The notes: generated by a model from the letters alone, not told the origin. A stretch of DNA of 64,000 nucleotides from Scatavimonas merdigallinarum (GCA_018713055.1 DVFW01000042.1:1-64000); one strand, 5' to 3'. Positions 41,783 to 51,199 are shown, numbered from the stretch's first letter. Program-made: numbers and translations.

Positions 41783-43201
41783 TTATTTTGTCAGCGGCGT
41801 GCGGATCAGTTTGCGTGCGAGAGCTTTGCCGTTAAACGGGATGAGGGGGTACAGATAACTTTTGCCCGATACCGTTTTGTTTGTCAGCAACAGGATAAAA
41901 GTCAGGACAATGCCCGCGCAAAAGCCCCATATATTAAACAGCTGGGTCAGGATCAGCAAAAGCATGCGCAGAAATTTGAGTGAATAGCCCAGTTCATAGC
42001 TTGGCTGCGTATAGTTGGCAATGGCGACAAAGGCCATATAAAGGATGGCTTCTGTAGAAAACCAGCCTACGGTAACGGCAAAATCGCTCAGGGCGATTGC
42101 GCCGATGATGCTTAAAGAGGTACTTAAGCTGTTTGGTGTGTTGACAGAGGCAAGGCGCAGGCCATCTATGCCCAGTTCCAGAAGCATTAACTGCCAGAAA
42201 ACAGGGATATTGACAGGCTCTGTGATCAATATAAATGAAAAAGCTTTGGGGACAAGATCCGGGTTTTTCAGGGCAAGCAGCCACAGCGGTGTAATGACCA
42301 GTGTGGCCAGCGTAACAATATAACGTGCAAAGCGGATATAAGTGCCGGTAAGCGGTGGAAAGTAATAATCGTCGGCTTCCTCGATAATATCAAAAATTGA
42401 GGTTGGCAAAATCAGAACAGAGGGAGAATTGTCAACAAGAATAACGATGTTGCCCTCAAGCAGTGAAGAGGCGGCGGTATCCGGACGCTCGGTGTATTTA
42501 ATTTTTGGAAAGGGATTATACCATTTGTGTTTATAAATTGCTTCGATGAGGCTTTGCTGGTTCATTGTGAGCGAATGGACGTTGATCGCTTCAATCTGCT
42601 TTGTAATTTTTGCAAGGAGCTGTTTGTCTACTTTATCGTCCATATAGCAGACAGCCACGTCTGTTTTAGATTCTCTGCCTACGACAAAGGCGTTTATGCG
42701 CAGGTTTGTGTCGCGTATGCGCCGCCGGAGCAGGGCGGTGTTGCTGATCAGGGTTTCTACAAAGCCGTCTTTGGAGCCGCGCAGAGATTTGTCTTTTTCC
42801 GGTTCGCTGGTCTGGCGCTGTGGATAGGTGCGACTGTCAATCATGATGGCCTGTTCAAAGCCGTCTATAAATAGTGCGGAAACGCCGGAAAGGATATTCA
42901 TACAGATTTGTTGTAAATTGTCTGCAACGGCTACCTCTACGTATGGAACGCAGTTTTTGACAAAAGTGTGTGCGTCGCGCATATCCTCTTCTTTGTCAAG
43001 TGAATAAAAAAATTCTAAAACCTTTTCCATGACCTCGTCCTTGATCAGCCCATCTATAAAAAACAGGCAGCAGCGGCGGCTGTTAATCTGTACGGGCCTG
43101 CAGATTAAGTCAAAGCTTTCATCTGTATGCAGTGTTTTTCTGAATAAAGCTATATTGTCGTCAATATGTGTAGAAAGCGGCATGTTTTCACTCTTTTCCA
43201 T
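41783..43201 (-). CDS. spoVAF: GerA-family spore germination protein, SpoVAF-like
   Basis: 472-residue membrane protein of spores. A long N-terminal hydrophilic domain is followed by NQQSLIEAIYKHKWYNPFPK and KYTERPDTAASSLLEGNIVI, VDNSPSVLILP, and four or five membrane helices. The PFPK-x-YTERPD block favours SpoVAF over nutrient-receptor A subunits. A sigma-G-like promoter precedes it. If that promoter is real the start may be the ATG at 43183, because the leader to 43201 would be only about 12 bases. Confidence 0.82.
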   Translation of the reverse strand: MEKSENMPLSTHIDDNIALFRKTLHTDESFDLICRPVQINSRRCCLFFIDGLIKDEVMEKVLEFFYSLDKEEDMRDAHTFVKNCVPYVEVAVADNLQQICMNILSGVSALFIDGFEQAIMIDSRTYPQRQTSEPEKDKSLRGSKDGFVETLISNTALLRRRIRDTNLRINAFVVGRESKTDVAVCYMDDKVDKQLLAKITKQIEAINVHSLTMNQQSLIEAIYKHKWYNPFPKIKYTERPDTAASSLLEGNIVILVDNSPSVLILPTSIFDIIEEADDYYFPPLTGTYIRFARYIVTLATLVITPLWLLALKNPDLVPKAFSFILITEPVNIPVFWQLMLLELGIDGLRLASVNTPNSLSTSLSIIGAIALSDFAVTVGWFSTEAILYMAFVAIANYTQPSYELGYSLKFLRMLLLILTQLFNIWGFCAGIVLTFILLLTNKTVSGKSYLYPLIPFNGKALARKLIRTPLTK

Positions 43202-43219
43202 TGATAACGTTCTTTTTTA

Positions 43220-43249
43220 TAGTCTGTGCTGTTTTTTTTCTGTCATACA
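43220..43249 (-). promoter_or_regulatory. Sigma-G-like promoter of spoVAF
   Basis: Minus strand TGTATG (43249-43244), 17 bases, CAGACTA (43226-43220). Compared with the sigma-G consensus TGAATA and CATACTA this is 4/6 and 6/7, and the gene is one expected to be forespore-expressed. Confidence 0.45.
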
Positions 43250-43329
43250 ATGAAAAACAGAAATCAAGAAATCTCCATACCTGCTGTTGGTGCCTTTTTA
43301 CCGTATAATGGCGAAGTGAAAAATACAGG

Positions 43330-43358
43330 TTGACAAAACAGAATAAGTGGGATATAAT
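43330..43358 (+). promoter_or_regulatory. trpB2 promoter
   Basis: Perfect TTGACA (43330-43335), 17 bases, perfect TATAAT (43353-43358). Confidence 0.9.
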
Positions 43359-43364
43359 GCAGAT

Positions 43365-43621
43365 AAATGGTAAACCGATGATTAAGAGGAGTACCTGTAA
43401 ACGAGAGGGTTTGAAGAGAGCTGCAGACGGTGGAAGTGCGGCAGCCCTTTTACAGGGAATGGGCTTATGAGGGCCGGGTGAAATAGCAGTAGCCAGGACG
43501 GGAACTCCACCCGTTACCAAGGGAGCATACGTAACAGCGTATGGGAAGAGAGGGCCTTTTGGCCAATTTGGGTGGTACCACGGAAGTTTGCTTTCGTCCC
43601 TTTGGGGCGAGGGCTTTTTTT
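43365..43621 (+). ncRNA. T-box leader with tryptophan specifier
   Basis: Stem I starts at ATTAAG (43381) with AGTA, continues CCTGTAAA pairing with TTTACAGG, AGAGAG bulge, and distal GGTGGAAGTG loop. The 3' specifier loop GAATGGG places TGG (Trp) at 43460-43462. The T-box sequence GGTGGTACCACGG is at 43571-43583. The competing terminator is a TCGTCCC/GGGGCGA stem with T7 ending at 43621. Uncharged tRNA-Trp would stabilise the antiterminator and switch on trpB2. Confidence 0.93.
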
Positions 43622-43653
43622 ATTTTTCAGACAAAAAGAGAGGAGTTTTTACT

Positions 43654-45033
43654 ATGGCAAAAGTACCTTATAGATTTTATCTTTCTGAGGATCAGATTCC
43701 AAAGCAGTGGTATAATATGCGTGCGGATATGAAGGAACAGCCGGATCCGATTATCAATCCTGCTACAATGCAGCCTGCAACGGAAGAGGACTTATATCCG
43801 GTATTTTGCAAAAAGCTTGCACACCAGGAGATGGACGCGCAAACGCGCTATGTAGATATTCCTGAGGAAATACGGGAAATGTACAAAATATACCGTCCGG
43901 CCCCTCTGATCCGTGCTTATAATTTGGAGAAAGAACTGAAAACGCCGGCAAAGATTTATTATAAGTTTGAGGGGAACAATACTTCGGGCAGCCATAAGCT
44001 GAATTCTGCTATTGCGCAGGCATATTATGCCAAGGAGCAAGGGCTTACCTCGCTTACGACGGAAACAGGAGCCGGGCAGTGGGGGACGGCCTTGAGCGAG
44101 GCATGCGCGTATTTTAAACTGCCTTTGACGGTATATATGGTTAAGGTGTCTTATGAGCAAAAGCCGTTTCGCAAGGCGGTTATGCAGACATTTGACGCCA
44201 ATGTGATCCCCAGCCCCAGTGATACAACAAAAGTGGGACGGGCGATTCTTCAGAAAAATCCGGGGACTGGTGGAAGCCTTGGATGCGCTATTTCTGAGGC
44301 GGTAGAAAAGGCAGTAACGACAGAGGGCTGCCGGTATGTACTGGGTTCTGTGCTCAACCAGGTTTTACTGCACCAGTCCGTGATTGGGCTGGAAGCAAAA
44401 AAAGCGATGGAAATTCTGGATGAATACCCGGATGTGGTTATTGGCTGCGCAGGCGGCGGGTCCAACCTGGGAGGGCTGATTGCACCGTTTATGCAGGATA
44501 AGCTTACCGGTATGGCTGACCCGCGTATTGTTGCGGTGGAGCCTGCATCCTGCCCCTCGTTTACCAGAGGGAAGTATGCGTATGACTTCTGCGACACGGG
44601 AAAGATTACGCCGCTTGCCAAAATGTATACGTTGGGCAGCAGCTTTATGCCGAGTGCAAATCACGCAGGCGGGTTGCGTTACCATGGTATGTCGCCGATT
44701 TTGTCAAAGCTGTATCACGATGGATACATGGAAGCGGTAGCAGTGGAACAAACTAAAGTATTTGAAGCCGCCACGCTTTTTGCAAAGGTAGAAACAATTT
44801 TACCGGCACCTGAATCTGCACATGCGATTCGTGTGGCAATGGACGAAGCGATCCGCTGCAGAGAAACGGGGGAGAAAAAGACGATCCTGTTCGGATTGAC
44901 AGGGACGGGTTATTTTGACATGACCGCATATGCTGCGTTCCATGACGGAAAAATGAGCGACTATATTCCCACAGATGAGGATTTACAGAAGGGCTTTGAT
45001 CAGCTCCCAAAGATTCCGGGGGTACAGGAATAA
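43654..45033 (+). CDS. TrpB2-type tryptophan synthase beta chain
   Basis: 459-residue PLP enzyme of the TrpB2 subfamily, making tryptophan from indole and serine. PLP Lys115 in NNTSGSHKLNSAIAQ, TETGAGQWGTALSEA, phosphate loop GCAGGGSNLGG, and late LTGTGYFDMTAY. The long N-terminal extension is typical of TrpB2, which often acts apart from TrpA. No trpA or other trp gene is adjacent. The T-box with a Trp specifier supports a role in Trp supply, perhaps by indole salvage. Confidence 0.94.
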   Translation: MAKVPYRFYLSEDQIPKQWYNMRADMKEQPDPIINPATMQPATEEDLYPVFCKKLAHQEMDAQTRYVDIPEEIREMYKIYRPAPLIRAYNLEKELKTPAKIYYKFEGNNTSGSHKLNSAIAQAYYAKEQGLTSLTTETGAGQWGTALSEACAYFKLPLTVYMVKVSYEQKPFRKAVMQTFDANVIPSPSDTTKVGRAILQKNPGTGGSLGCAISEAVEKAVTTEGCRYVLGSVLNQVLLHQSVIGLEAKKAMEILDEYPDVVIGCAGGGSNLGGLIAPFMQDKLTGMADPRIVAVEPASCPSFTRGKYAYDFCDTGKITPLAKMYTLGSSFMPSANHAGGLRYHGMSPILSKLYHDGYMEAVAVEQTKVFEAATLFAKVETILPAPESAHAIRVAMDEAIRCRETGEKKTILFGLTGTGYFDMTAYAAFHDGKMSDYIPTDEDLQKGFDQLPKIPGVQE

Positions 45034-45049
45034 TGAAATAAAAAATAGC

Positions 45050-45088
45050 AAAGACGGTATGCACAATACATCTGTGCATACCGTCTTT
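45050..45088 (+). terminator. trpB2 terminator
   Basis: A 16-bp perfect stem (45050-45065 with 45073-45088) and a T-run to 45091. Confidence 0.9.
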
Positions 45089-45089
45089 T

Positions 45090-45269
45090 TTATCGTTTAA
45101 GGCTGCTCTCTTTGCTCACCAGTTTTGGTTTTAAAATTTTGTTTTGTACTTTCTGGCAACGTCTGTTAATGATGCCAAGCAGAATTTGGACAGCATTGGC
45201 TCCGGTTGCTTTGTATAAGCAAAACTTTTTGCCATAGGTTAACACCTTTTTGTTTTCATGGATTTGCAT
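45090..45269 (-). pseudogene. C-terminal remnant of a LacI-type regulator
   Basis: A 59-codon frame whose centre reads KATGANAVQILLGIINRRC and ends KILKPKLVSKESSLKR. This matches the end of LacI/GalR sensor domains (Gly-x-x-Ala-Val-x-x-Leu-Leu then a Leu-Val-x-x-Glu-Ser ending). No DNA-binding domain or rest of the sensor is present upstream, so it is a truncated relic. The stop lies in the trpB2 terminator. Confidence 0.65.
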
Positions 45270-45312
45270 GCATTGTTTCTTGAAAAATAATGTTTTTGCC
45301 TAAATAGCAATC

Positions 45313-45343
45313 AAAAGTTGACCGATCCAGGTCAACTTTTTCT
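45313..45343 (+). terminator. Stem-loop with T-run upstream of the phage operon
   Basis: AAAAGTTGACC (45313-45323) pairs with GGTCAACTTTT (45330-45340), followed by T-rich sequence. The stretch 45344-45421 after it holds a weak GGCG/CGCC hairpin and the terS ribosome site; no clear promoter for the phage operon is visible. Confidence 0.65.
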
Positions 45344-45421
45344 TTTTTTAACCGTTTTATGTAAGAGGGGCGGCATACGTCAGCGCCTCCTTTTACGGGA
45401 ATAGCGAAAGGGGGATAAGGC

Positions 45422-45928
45422 GTGGAAAAAAATACGGTACAAAGGTTGACAAAACAGCAGCGTCTTTTTTGCCGGTGCTATGTCAATACCGGCAATGCCA
45501 GAGAAGCCGCCGTACAGGCCGGCTTTATCTCTGACGCACAGAAAAACGGAGAAGCACTTTTATGCAAAAGCGCAATTACAAAAGAGATTGCACGGTTGCT
45601 TAAGCAACGCAGAGAAATGCTTTCCTTGAAAGCGCTCAGCGGTTACGAACGACTGGCTTTTGGCAGCATTGCGGATGGTATTCGTCTGCTATATATAGAA
45701 GATCCGCTGCAGACTGACCTGGAAAGTATGGACCTTTTTAATATTGCAGAAATAAAAAGGCCAAAAGACGGGGCTATGGAAATTAAATTTTTTGATCGGC
45801 TCAAGGCCCTTGAAAAGCTTATGCAGGCAAGAACAGAAGAAGATACGCCCTGTGTTCCGTTTTATGCGGCTTTACAACAGGGAGCGCAGGCGCTTGAAAG
45901 GTATGGCAATGAGAGGCTGGAGGAATAG
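45422..45928 (+). CDS. Phage terminase small subunit
   Basis: 168 residues of the terminase_2/XtmA type. An N-terminal helix-turn-helix (LTKQQRLFCRCYVNTGNARE then AAVQAGF) binds DNA, with a helical middle and C-terminal segment contacting the large subunit. GTG start after AAAGGGGG. First gene of the phage operon, three bases before terL. Confidence 0.9.
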   Translation: MEKNTVQRLTKQQRLFCRCYVNTGNAREAAVQAGFISDAQKNGEALLCKSAITKEIARLLKQRREMLSLKALSGYERLAFGSIADGIRLLYIEDPLQTDLESMDLFNIAEIKRPKDGAMEIKFFDRLKALEKLMQARTEEDTPCVPFYAALQQGAQALERYGNERLEE

Positions 45929-45931
45929 CCA

Positions 45932-47203
45932 TTGGAGTTTAAAGCTTTTTCTGAAAAACAGCTTCGTGTTTTGACATGGTGGTGTGAAAAAAGCAGGTAT
46001 GCAAAAAAGGATGCAATTATTTGTGACGGCGCGGTAAGAAGCGGAAAAACCGTTTGCATGGGTATTTCTTTTATCGCATGGGCTTTTTACCGGTTTGACG
46101 GGGCAAATTTTGCAATGTGTGGGAAAACAATACGTTCTTTAAAAAGAAATGTGGTCACGGCAATTTTGCCCGTTTTAAAGCAGTTGGGTTTTGCCTGCAC
46201 GGAAAAGCTGTCTCAAAACCTTTTAGAGGTCAGCATAGGCGGCCGTACAAACTGCTTTTATCTGTTTGGCGGGAGGGATGAATCTTCGGCTTCACTGATA
46301 CAGGGGATGACGCTTTCGGGCGTGCTGTTTGACGAAGTGGCGCTGATGCCCAAATCGTTTGTAGAGCAGGCGCTGGCAAGATGTTCTGTAGAAGGGTCCA
46401 AGTTTTGGTTCAATTGCAATCCACAATATCCGCAGCACTGGTTCAGACAGGAGTGGATTTTAGATAAAGCAGGAAAAAATGCGCTTTATATTCATTTTAA
46501 GATGGAAGATAACCCCTCTCTTTCTCCTAAGATGCTTGCGCGCTACAAAAATCTGTATACAGGAACCTTTTACCAACGGTTTATTGAGGGAAAATGGGTG
46601 TCGGCACAAGGGCTGGTATACCCGTTTATGACCGCTGATAATATGTGTTGGGATACACCAAAAACAGACGCGGACGAGTTCGTGATTTCCTGCGACTATG
46701 GAACCGTAAACCCGGCTTCGTTCGGGTTGTGGGGTCATTACATAGATGGATGGTACAGAGTGGACGAGTATTATTATGACTCCAGAAAAGAGGGCGTGCA
46801 AAAGACAGATGAAGAACATTACCAGGGCTTATGCAGGCTTGCGCAGGAAAAGACTGTCCGCTGTGTAATTGTCGATCCATCTGCGGCAAGCTTTATGGAG
46901 GTTATACGCAGACATGGACGCTTCAAGGTATTGCCTGCAAGTAATTGTGTGCTGGACGGGATTCGCAGCGTTGCGAGCGCGCTGAAGCAGGGGGAAATTA
47001 AAATTTGCAAAAGCTGTACAGACGCTCTGCGGGAGTTTGGGCTTTACCGTTGGAAAGAGAACGGGCTGCACGATGCGCCTGTTAAAGAAAACGACCATGC
47101 CATGGACGATATACGCTATTTTGTTTCAACCTATTTAAACCGGAGCGACGATGGTATATTTGCCATTGCCGCGCGACGCACAGGAGGTAAAGCGTGGGAT
47201 TAA
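45932..47203 (+). CDS. Phage terminase large subunit
   Basis: 423-residue packaging motor. Walker A GAVRSGKTVCMG, Walker B SGVLFDEVALM, and RNase H-type nuclease acids in SCDYGTVNPASFG, VDPSAASF and NDHAMDDIRYF. All catalytic elements look intact, so DNA packaging is possible. TTG start with GGAGGA seven bases upstream. Confidence 0.95.
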   Translation: MEFKAFSEKQLRVLTWWCEKSRYAKKDAIICDGAVRSGKTVCMGISFIAWAFYRFDGANFAMCGKTIRSLKRNVVTAILPVLKQLGFACTEKLSQNLLEVSIGGRTNCFYLFGGRDESSASLIQGMTLSGVLFDEVALMPKSFVEQALARCSVEGSKFWFNCNPQYPQHWFRQEWILDKAGKNALYIHFKMEDNPSLSPKMLARYKNLYTGTFYQRFIEGKWVSAQGLVYPFMTADNMCWDTPKTDADEFVISCDYGTVNPASFGLWGHYIDGWYRVDEYYYDSRKEGVQKTDEEHYQGLCRLAQEKTVRCVIVDPSAASFMEVIRRHGRFKVLPASNCVLDGIRSVASALKQGEIKICKSCTDALREFGLYRWKENGLHDAPVKENDHAMDDIRYFVSTYLNRSDDGIFAIAARRTGGKAWD

Positions 47204-48402
47204 TAGATAGAAGAAAAAAGAAAAAACAAACTTTTTCCGCTGTGCAGACGGCCTGCACGGAGCGCCGCAGCGTGCATCCGTTTACAGAGTTCAACGGATA
47301 TATACCGTTAAAGACGGCGCAGCACGGGTTATATGCCGCTATGCGGGAGGCAATCCCTATTGTTGACGCCGCAATTTTAAAAACGGTGCGGCTTGTGGGA
47401 GACTTTACAGTGGAATGCCAGAGCTTGCAGGCGCAACGGCAGCTGGCTGATTTTTTAAAAAATGTGCAGGTAGGCGGATGTTCCCGCGGGATTGTGCCGT
47501 TTTTATCTTCTTATCTGGAGCAGATGCTGACCTATGGTACGGCGGCAGGGGAAATCGTATTATCGGCAGATGGGAGGTCGATTGGCGCGCTGTACAATGC
47601 AGATCTGGACAATATTGCGTTGCGGGCAGAGCAGAATCCACTGGAGGCAACGGTTTACTGCCGGGATGAAACAGGGCGCTGCATCCCGGCTCCATACCAG
47701 GCATTGCTTTGTGTGACGCCGTTAAACCCCAGGCCGGGAGCGCTTACAGGAACATCTGTACTTAGCGGACTGCCGTTTGTAAGCGGAATTCTTTTAAAAA
47801 TTCTGCATACGATCGGCCTCAATTGGGAACGTGTGGGGAATGTGCGCTTTGCGGTAACATATAAGCCCTCCGGGGATGTATCGGAACGCGCTTTTACAAA
47901 GGAGCGCGCGCAGCAGATTGCCGACCAGTGGGGGAAAGCCATGCGCAATACAGGGCAGATCAGTGATTTTATTTCGGTCGGAGATGTAAATATCCGGGTT
48001 ATTGGCGCAGACAACCAGGTGCTGGACAGCGAAGTACCAGTCAGGCAAATATTGGAACAAATTGTTGCAAAGCTTTCTATTCCTCCGTTTTTGCTTGGGC
48101 TTTCCTGGTCAAGCACAGAGCGGATGTCCAGCCAGCAGGCAGATATCCTGACCAGCGAGCTGGAATATTACAGAAATCTTTTAAACCCTGTTATTTGTAA
48201 AATATGCAGCTTGTGGCTGCGGTTGCACGGCTTTGAAGAAACGTTTGAGGTGTGCTGGAACAATATCAATTTGCAAGATGAAGTAGAGCTTGCAAACGCA
48301 AGGCTTTTACGTGCGCAGGCAGAAAAAACAGAGCAAGAAACACAAGAGGGGATGAAAAATGAAACAGGGACAAATTATCAAGAGCGCGGCGCAGGCGCTT
48401 AA
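47194..48402 (+). CDS. Phage portal protein
   Basis: 402 residues, XkdE/DUF935-like portal forming the dodecameric DNA channel at one capsid vertex. TSVLSGLPFVSGILLKILHTI stem-helix region and LSWSSTERMSSQQADIL are typical; the C-terminus is charged and helical. GTG start with AGGAGGT, overlapping terL by ten bases and the protease gene by 44. Confidence 0.85.
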   Translation: MGLIDRRKKKKQTFSAVQTACTERRSVHPFTEFNGYIPLKTAQHGLYAAMREAIPIVDAAILKTVRLVGDFTVECQSLQAQRQLADFLKNVQVGGCSRGIVPFLSSYLEQMLTYGTAAGEIVLSADGRSIGALYNADLDNIALRAEQNPLEATVYCRDETGRCIPAPYQALLCVTPLNPRPGALTGTSVLSGLPFVSGILLKILHTIGLNWERVGNVRFAVTYKPSGDVSERAFTKERAQQIADQWGKAMRNTGQISDFISVGDVNIRVIGADNQVLDSEVPVRQILEQIVAKLSIPPFLLGLSWSSTERMSSQQADILTSELEYYRNLLNPVICKICSLWLRLHGFEETFEVCWNNINLQDEVELANARLLRAQAEKTEQETQEGMKNETGTNYQERGAGA

Positions 48403-49333
48403 ACCGGAAGAGCTGGCGCAAATTCATACCTATACCCGCAGGGAAATGGCACAGGAAGAAATTTACACCTTTTCGGTTGTTTTATGCGACAACGATATTG
48501 ACCGCGATTTTGAATGCTTTGACGAGGAAGCGCTTTATACGCTTAAGAGACTTTTTGTGGGAAAAACAGGCATTTTTGACCACGACTTAAAAGCGGAAAA
48601 CCAAACGGCACGTATTTATGACTGCTATGTGGAACGGCTGCAGGACAAAAAAACACAGACAGGCAAGCCTTATATGCGTCTTGTGGGCAAGGCGTACCTG
48701 CCGCGTTGCGCAAAAAATGAGGATCTGATTCTGGCGTTGGACAGCGGTATCCAAAAAGAGGTCAGCGTAGGTTGCGCGATAAGCAGGCGTACATGCTCTG
48801 TTTGTGGGGAAGATATGGGCGCCTGTGCGCATCAAAAAGGCAAAAAGTACCGCGGACGGCTATGCTACGCTACATTAAGCGGCATAACGGACGCTTACGA
48901 GTGGAGTTTTGTCGCAGTGCCGGCACAAAGGCAGGCCGGTGTATTGAAAGCTTTAAAAAAAGAGGATATGGAGGGGAATACCTTGCAGAACATTATAAAA
49001 AGCCTTTGTGCGCAGCAGCCGGTTATGCTGTCTGCGCAGGACGCACAGGCATTATATGCACACATTCGCGGGCTGGAATGCGACGCAGGCTACGGAAGCG
49101 CTTACAGGCAGGAGCTAAAGGATGAGGTTGTCCGGCTGAGCATGCTGGTGCAGCCGGAAATTGCAAAGGAAACAATGCAAAGTTTAACCGAAAAAATGGA
49201 TATAGAAGAGCTCAAGGCGTTTAAAAAAGGATATATGGAAAAAAGCGCAAAGGTTTTGCCGTTGCGGCCGCAGCTTTTTGGGCCCAGAGAAAGCGGGAAG
49301 AAGACGGAAGAAAATACCGATTATAAAATTTAA
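48359..49333 (+). CDS. XkdF-like prohead protease/scaffold
   Basis: 324 residues. The N-terminal protease-like half contains FSVVLCDNDIDRDFECFDEE and GIFDHDLKAENQTARI (candidate catalytic His) plus KEVSVGCAISRRTC (candidate Ser in the VSVG context). A four-cysteine patch (CSVCGEDMGAC) follows. The C-terminal 120 residues are helical and could be scaffold. The catalytic residues are inferred from position. Confidence 0.7.
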   Translation: MKQGQIIKSAAQALKPEELAQIHTYTRREMAQEEIYTFSVVLCDNDIDRDFECFDEEALYTLKRLFVGKTGIFDHDLKAENQTARIYDCYVERLQDKKTQTGKPYMRLVGKAYLPRCAKNEDLILALDSGIQKEVSVGCAISRRTCSVCGEDMGACAHQKGKKYRGRLCYATLSGITDAYEWSFVAVPAQRQAGVLKALKKEDMEGNTLQNIIKSLCAQQPVMLSAQDAQALYAHIRGLECDAGYGSAYRQELKDEVVRLSMLVQPEIAKETMQSLTEKMDIEELKAFKKGYMEKSAKVLPLRPQLFGPRESGKKTEENTDYKI

Positions 49334-49447
49334 CGGATAAAACAGATCCGGCGGCAGGAAACGCGGCCCGTAAGGTGAAAAAGATTGCCTGAACCAGGCC
49401 GGGTTTGATTTTTCTATGTAAAAAAACAACGGAAAGGAAGCTAAAAA

Positions 49448-49783
49448 ATGAATGTGAGTTTTAACGGATATGATGAAAAAGTATTAACTTTTGTATGCAC
49501 AGACAAGCTGGAAAAGGGTACGCCGGTAAAGCTTTCGGGCAACGGTACGGTTACGGCTTGTGCAGACGACGACGTATTTATTGGCATTGTGCTTTCTGTG
49601 CGGGACGGGTTTGCCGCTGTGCAAACAGGAGGCTATGTACAGCTGGTACCTTCCGGCAGTATTGCGATTGGGTATCAGAAAATTTCGGCTGCAACAGATG
49701 GCAAGGTCAAGGCGGACACAGACAATGGGCGTGAATATCTGGTGCTGCATACAGAGCAGGACAATGTAGGCGTCATTCTTTGA
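49448..49783 (+). CDS. Small phage head protein, decoration-like
   Basis: 111 residues rich in beta strands (VLTFVCTDKLEKGTPVKLSG, DDVFIGIVLSVRDGFAAVQT). Small beta proteins just before the capsid gene are commonly head decoration or stabilisation proteins, as DUF2190-like. AAAGGAAG precedes the ATG. The 114-base gap before it is the largest in the operon and shows no promoter I trust. Confidence 0.65.
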   Translation: MNVSFNGYDEKVLTFVCTDKLEKGTPVKLSGNGTVTACADDDVFIGIVLSVRDGFAAVQTGGYVQLVPSGSIAIGYQKISAATDGKVKADTDNGREYLVLHTEQDNVGVIL

Positions 49784-49811
49784 CAATAGGGATATAAGGA
49801 GGCAATAGATT

Positions 49812-50819
49812 ATGGCATTATATGAAACAATAGCGCTGGAAAAGGGTATGTACGGGGCAAGAGGAAAAAGCATGACGCAGGTATTGGAGGAGATGGATCC
49901 TTCAGAAAACTACCGCGACACACCTCTTGAAGGCTTGGACGCTTTTCAGCGACAGCTTAAACGGTTTGATATTAAGGTAAGCGGTGCGCATTCGGACAGT
50001 GTGGAAAAGTTTTTTCAGAGCAGTTCATCCGCGGCCCTTTTTCCGGAATATATAGGCCGCGCCGTTAAACAAGGGATGGAGGCGGCGGACATCCTTCCCA
50101 ATATCATTGCCGCGGTAACTAAAATTGAGGGAATGGATTACCGCAGCATTGTGTCTACACCCACACAGGACGACAAGGAATTAAAGCCGGTGGCAGAGGG
50201 CGCAATGATTCCGCAGACTGTAGTAAAAACACAGGAAAACCTGGTGAAGCTTCATAAAAGAGGCAGAATGCTGGTATCTTCCTATGAAGCGCTGCGTTTT
50301 CAGAGGCTGGATCTGTTTACCGTAACGCTGCGGCAGATCGGTGCGTATATTGCAAGGGCGCAGTTGAAAGACGCGGTAAATGTACTGCTAAACGGCGACG
50401 GAAACAGCAACCCGGCCGGTGCAGTTGCGGCTGACGGCGAAACGCTTGCATACAGCGACCTGCTAAAGCTTTGGGGCGCGCTTTCCCCCTATGAGCTTAA
50501 TACTATTTTGGCTCCAACGGCGGTCGTCCAGAAGATTTTGGCCATGACGCAAATGCAGGACGCACAGGCGGGGCTGACATTTCAGGGGACAGGTAAAATG
50601 GTAACGCCTATGGGCGCCACACTGTTGCACGTACCTTCTATTGAAGGAAATACGATTATTGGGCTTGATAAAAACTGCGCGCTGGAAATGGTGCAGGCAG
50701 GGGAGGTCATCACCGATTATGACAAGCTGATTGACCGGCAGCTGGAACGCGCTACAATCAGTTGTATTGCCGGGTTTGCCAAAATTTTTACTGACTCTGC
50801 CAAAAAGCTTACATTTTAA
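49812..50819 (+). CDS. Phage major capsid protein, HK97 fold
   Basis: 335 residues. The N-terminal 60 form a helical, scaffold-like arm; then ALFPEYIGRAVKQGMEAADI and GRMLVSSYEALRFQRLDLFT and a spine-helix region. C-terminal AISCIAGFAKIF-type strand (ISCIAGFAKIFTDSAKKL). Layout fits HK97-type capsid proteins of PBSX-like phages. Strong GGAGGC precedes the ATG. Confidence 0.85.
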   Translation: MALYETIALEKGMYGARGKSMTQVLEEMDPSENYRDTPLEGLDAFQRQLKRFDIKVSGAHSDSVEKFFQSSSSAALFPEYIGRAVKQGMEAADILPNIIAAVTKIEGMDYRSIVSTPTQDDKELKPVAEGAMIPQTVVKTQENLVKLHKRGRMLVSSYEALRFQRLDLFTVTLRQIGAYIARAQLKDAVNVLLNGDGNSNPAGAVAADGETLAYSDLLKLWGALSPYELNTILAPTAVVQKILAMTQMQDAQAGLTFQGTGKMVTPMGATLLHVPSIEGNTIIGLDKNCALEMVQAGEVITDYDKLIDRQLERATISCIAGFAKIFTDSAKKLTF

Positions 50820-50836
50820 CACATGGGGGCGGCGGT

Positions 50837-51199
50837 ATGAACTTTAAAGAGGTATATGAACGTTTTTTATTGATTGCGGATATGGATCAGGAAGAGGGTT
50901 CTAAGTGGGCCGTACTGTGCAACGAAGCAATAGAGGATATACAGAATATGTGCAAAAGCGGTACGGATATACAGTTAAACGGCAGGCGGCTTTCAGCCGC
51001 TGCCGCTGCCCTGGCGTTTTATAAAATGGCGCTTATGCAAAACGCTGCAGAGGACGTTTCTTCTTTTAAAGCGGGCGACATAAGCATTCAAATGGGAAGT
51101 CGCTGTACAAAAGCGCAGCAGGCCTGGCTGTGTGCAAAAGCGCATATCAGCGACCTGATACGCGACGAAGATTTCCTTTTTGAACAGGTGACAATATGA
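50837..51199 (+). CDS. Head-tail connector-like protein
   Basis: 120 residues, mainly helical (FKEVYERFLLIADMDQEEGS, RLSAAAAALAFYKMALMQNA), directly after the capsid gene. Size, fold and position match gp6-type head completion adaptors. Overlaps the next gene by four bases. Confidence 0.65.
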   Translation: MNFKEVYERFLLIADMDQEEGSKWAVLCNEAIEDIQNMCKSGTDIQLNGRRLSAAAAALAFYKMALMQNAAEDVSSFKAGDISIQMGSRCTKAQQAWLCAKAHISDLIRDEDFLFEQVTI

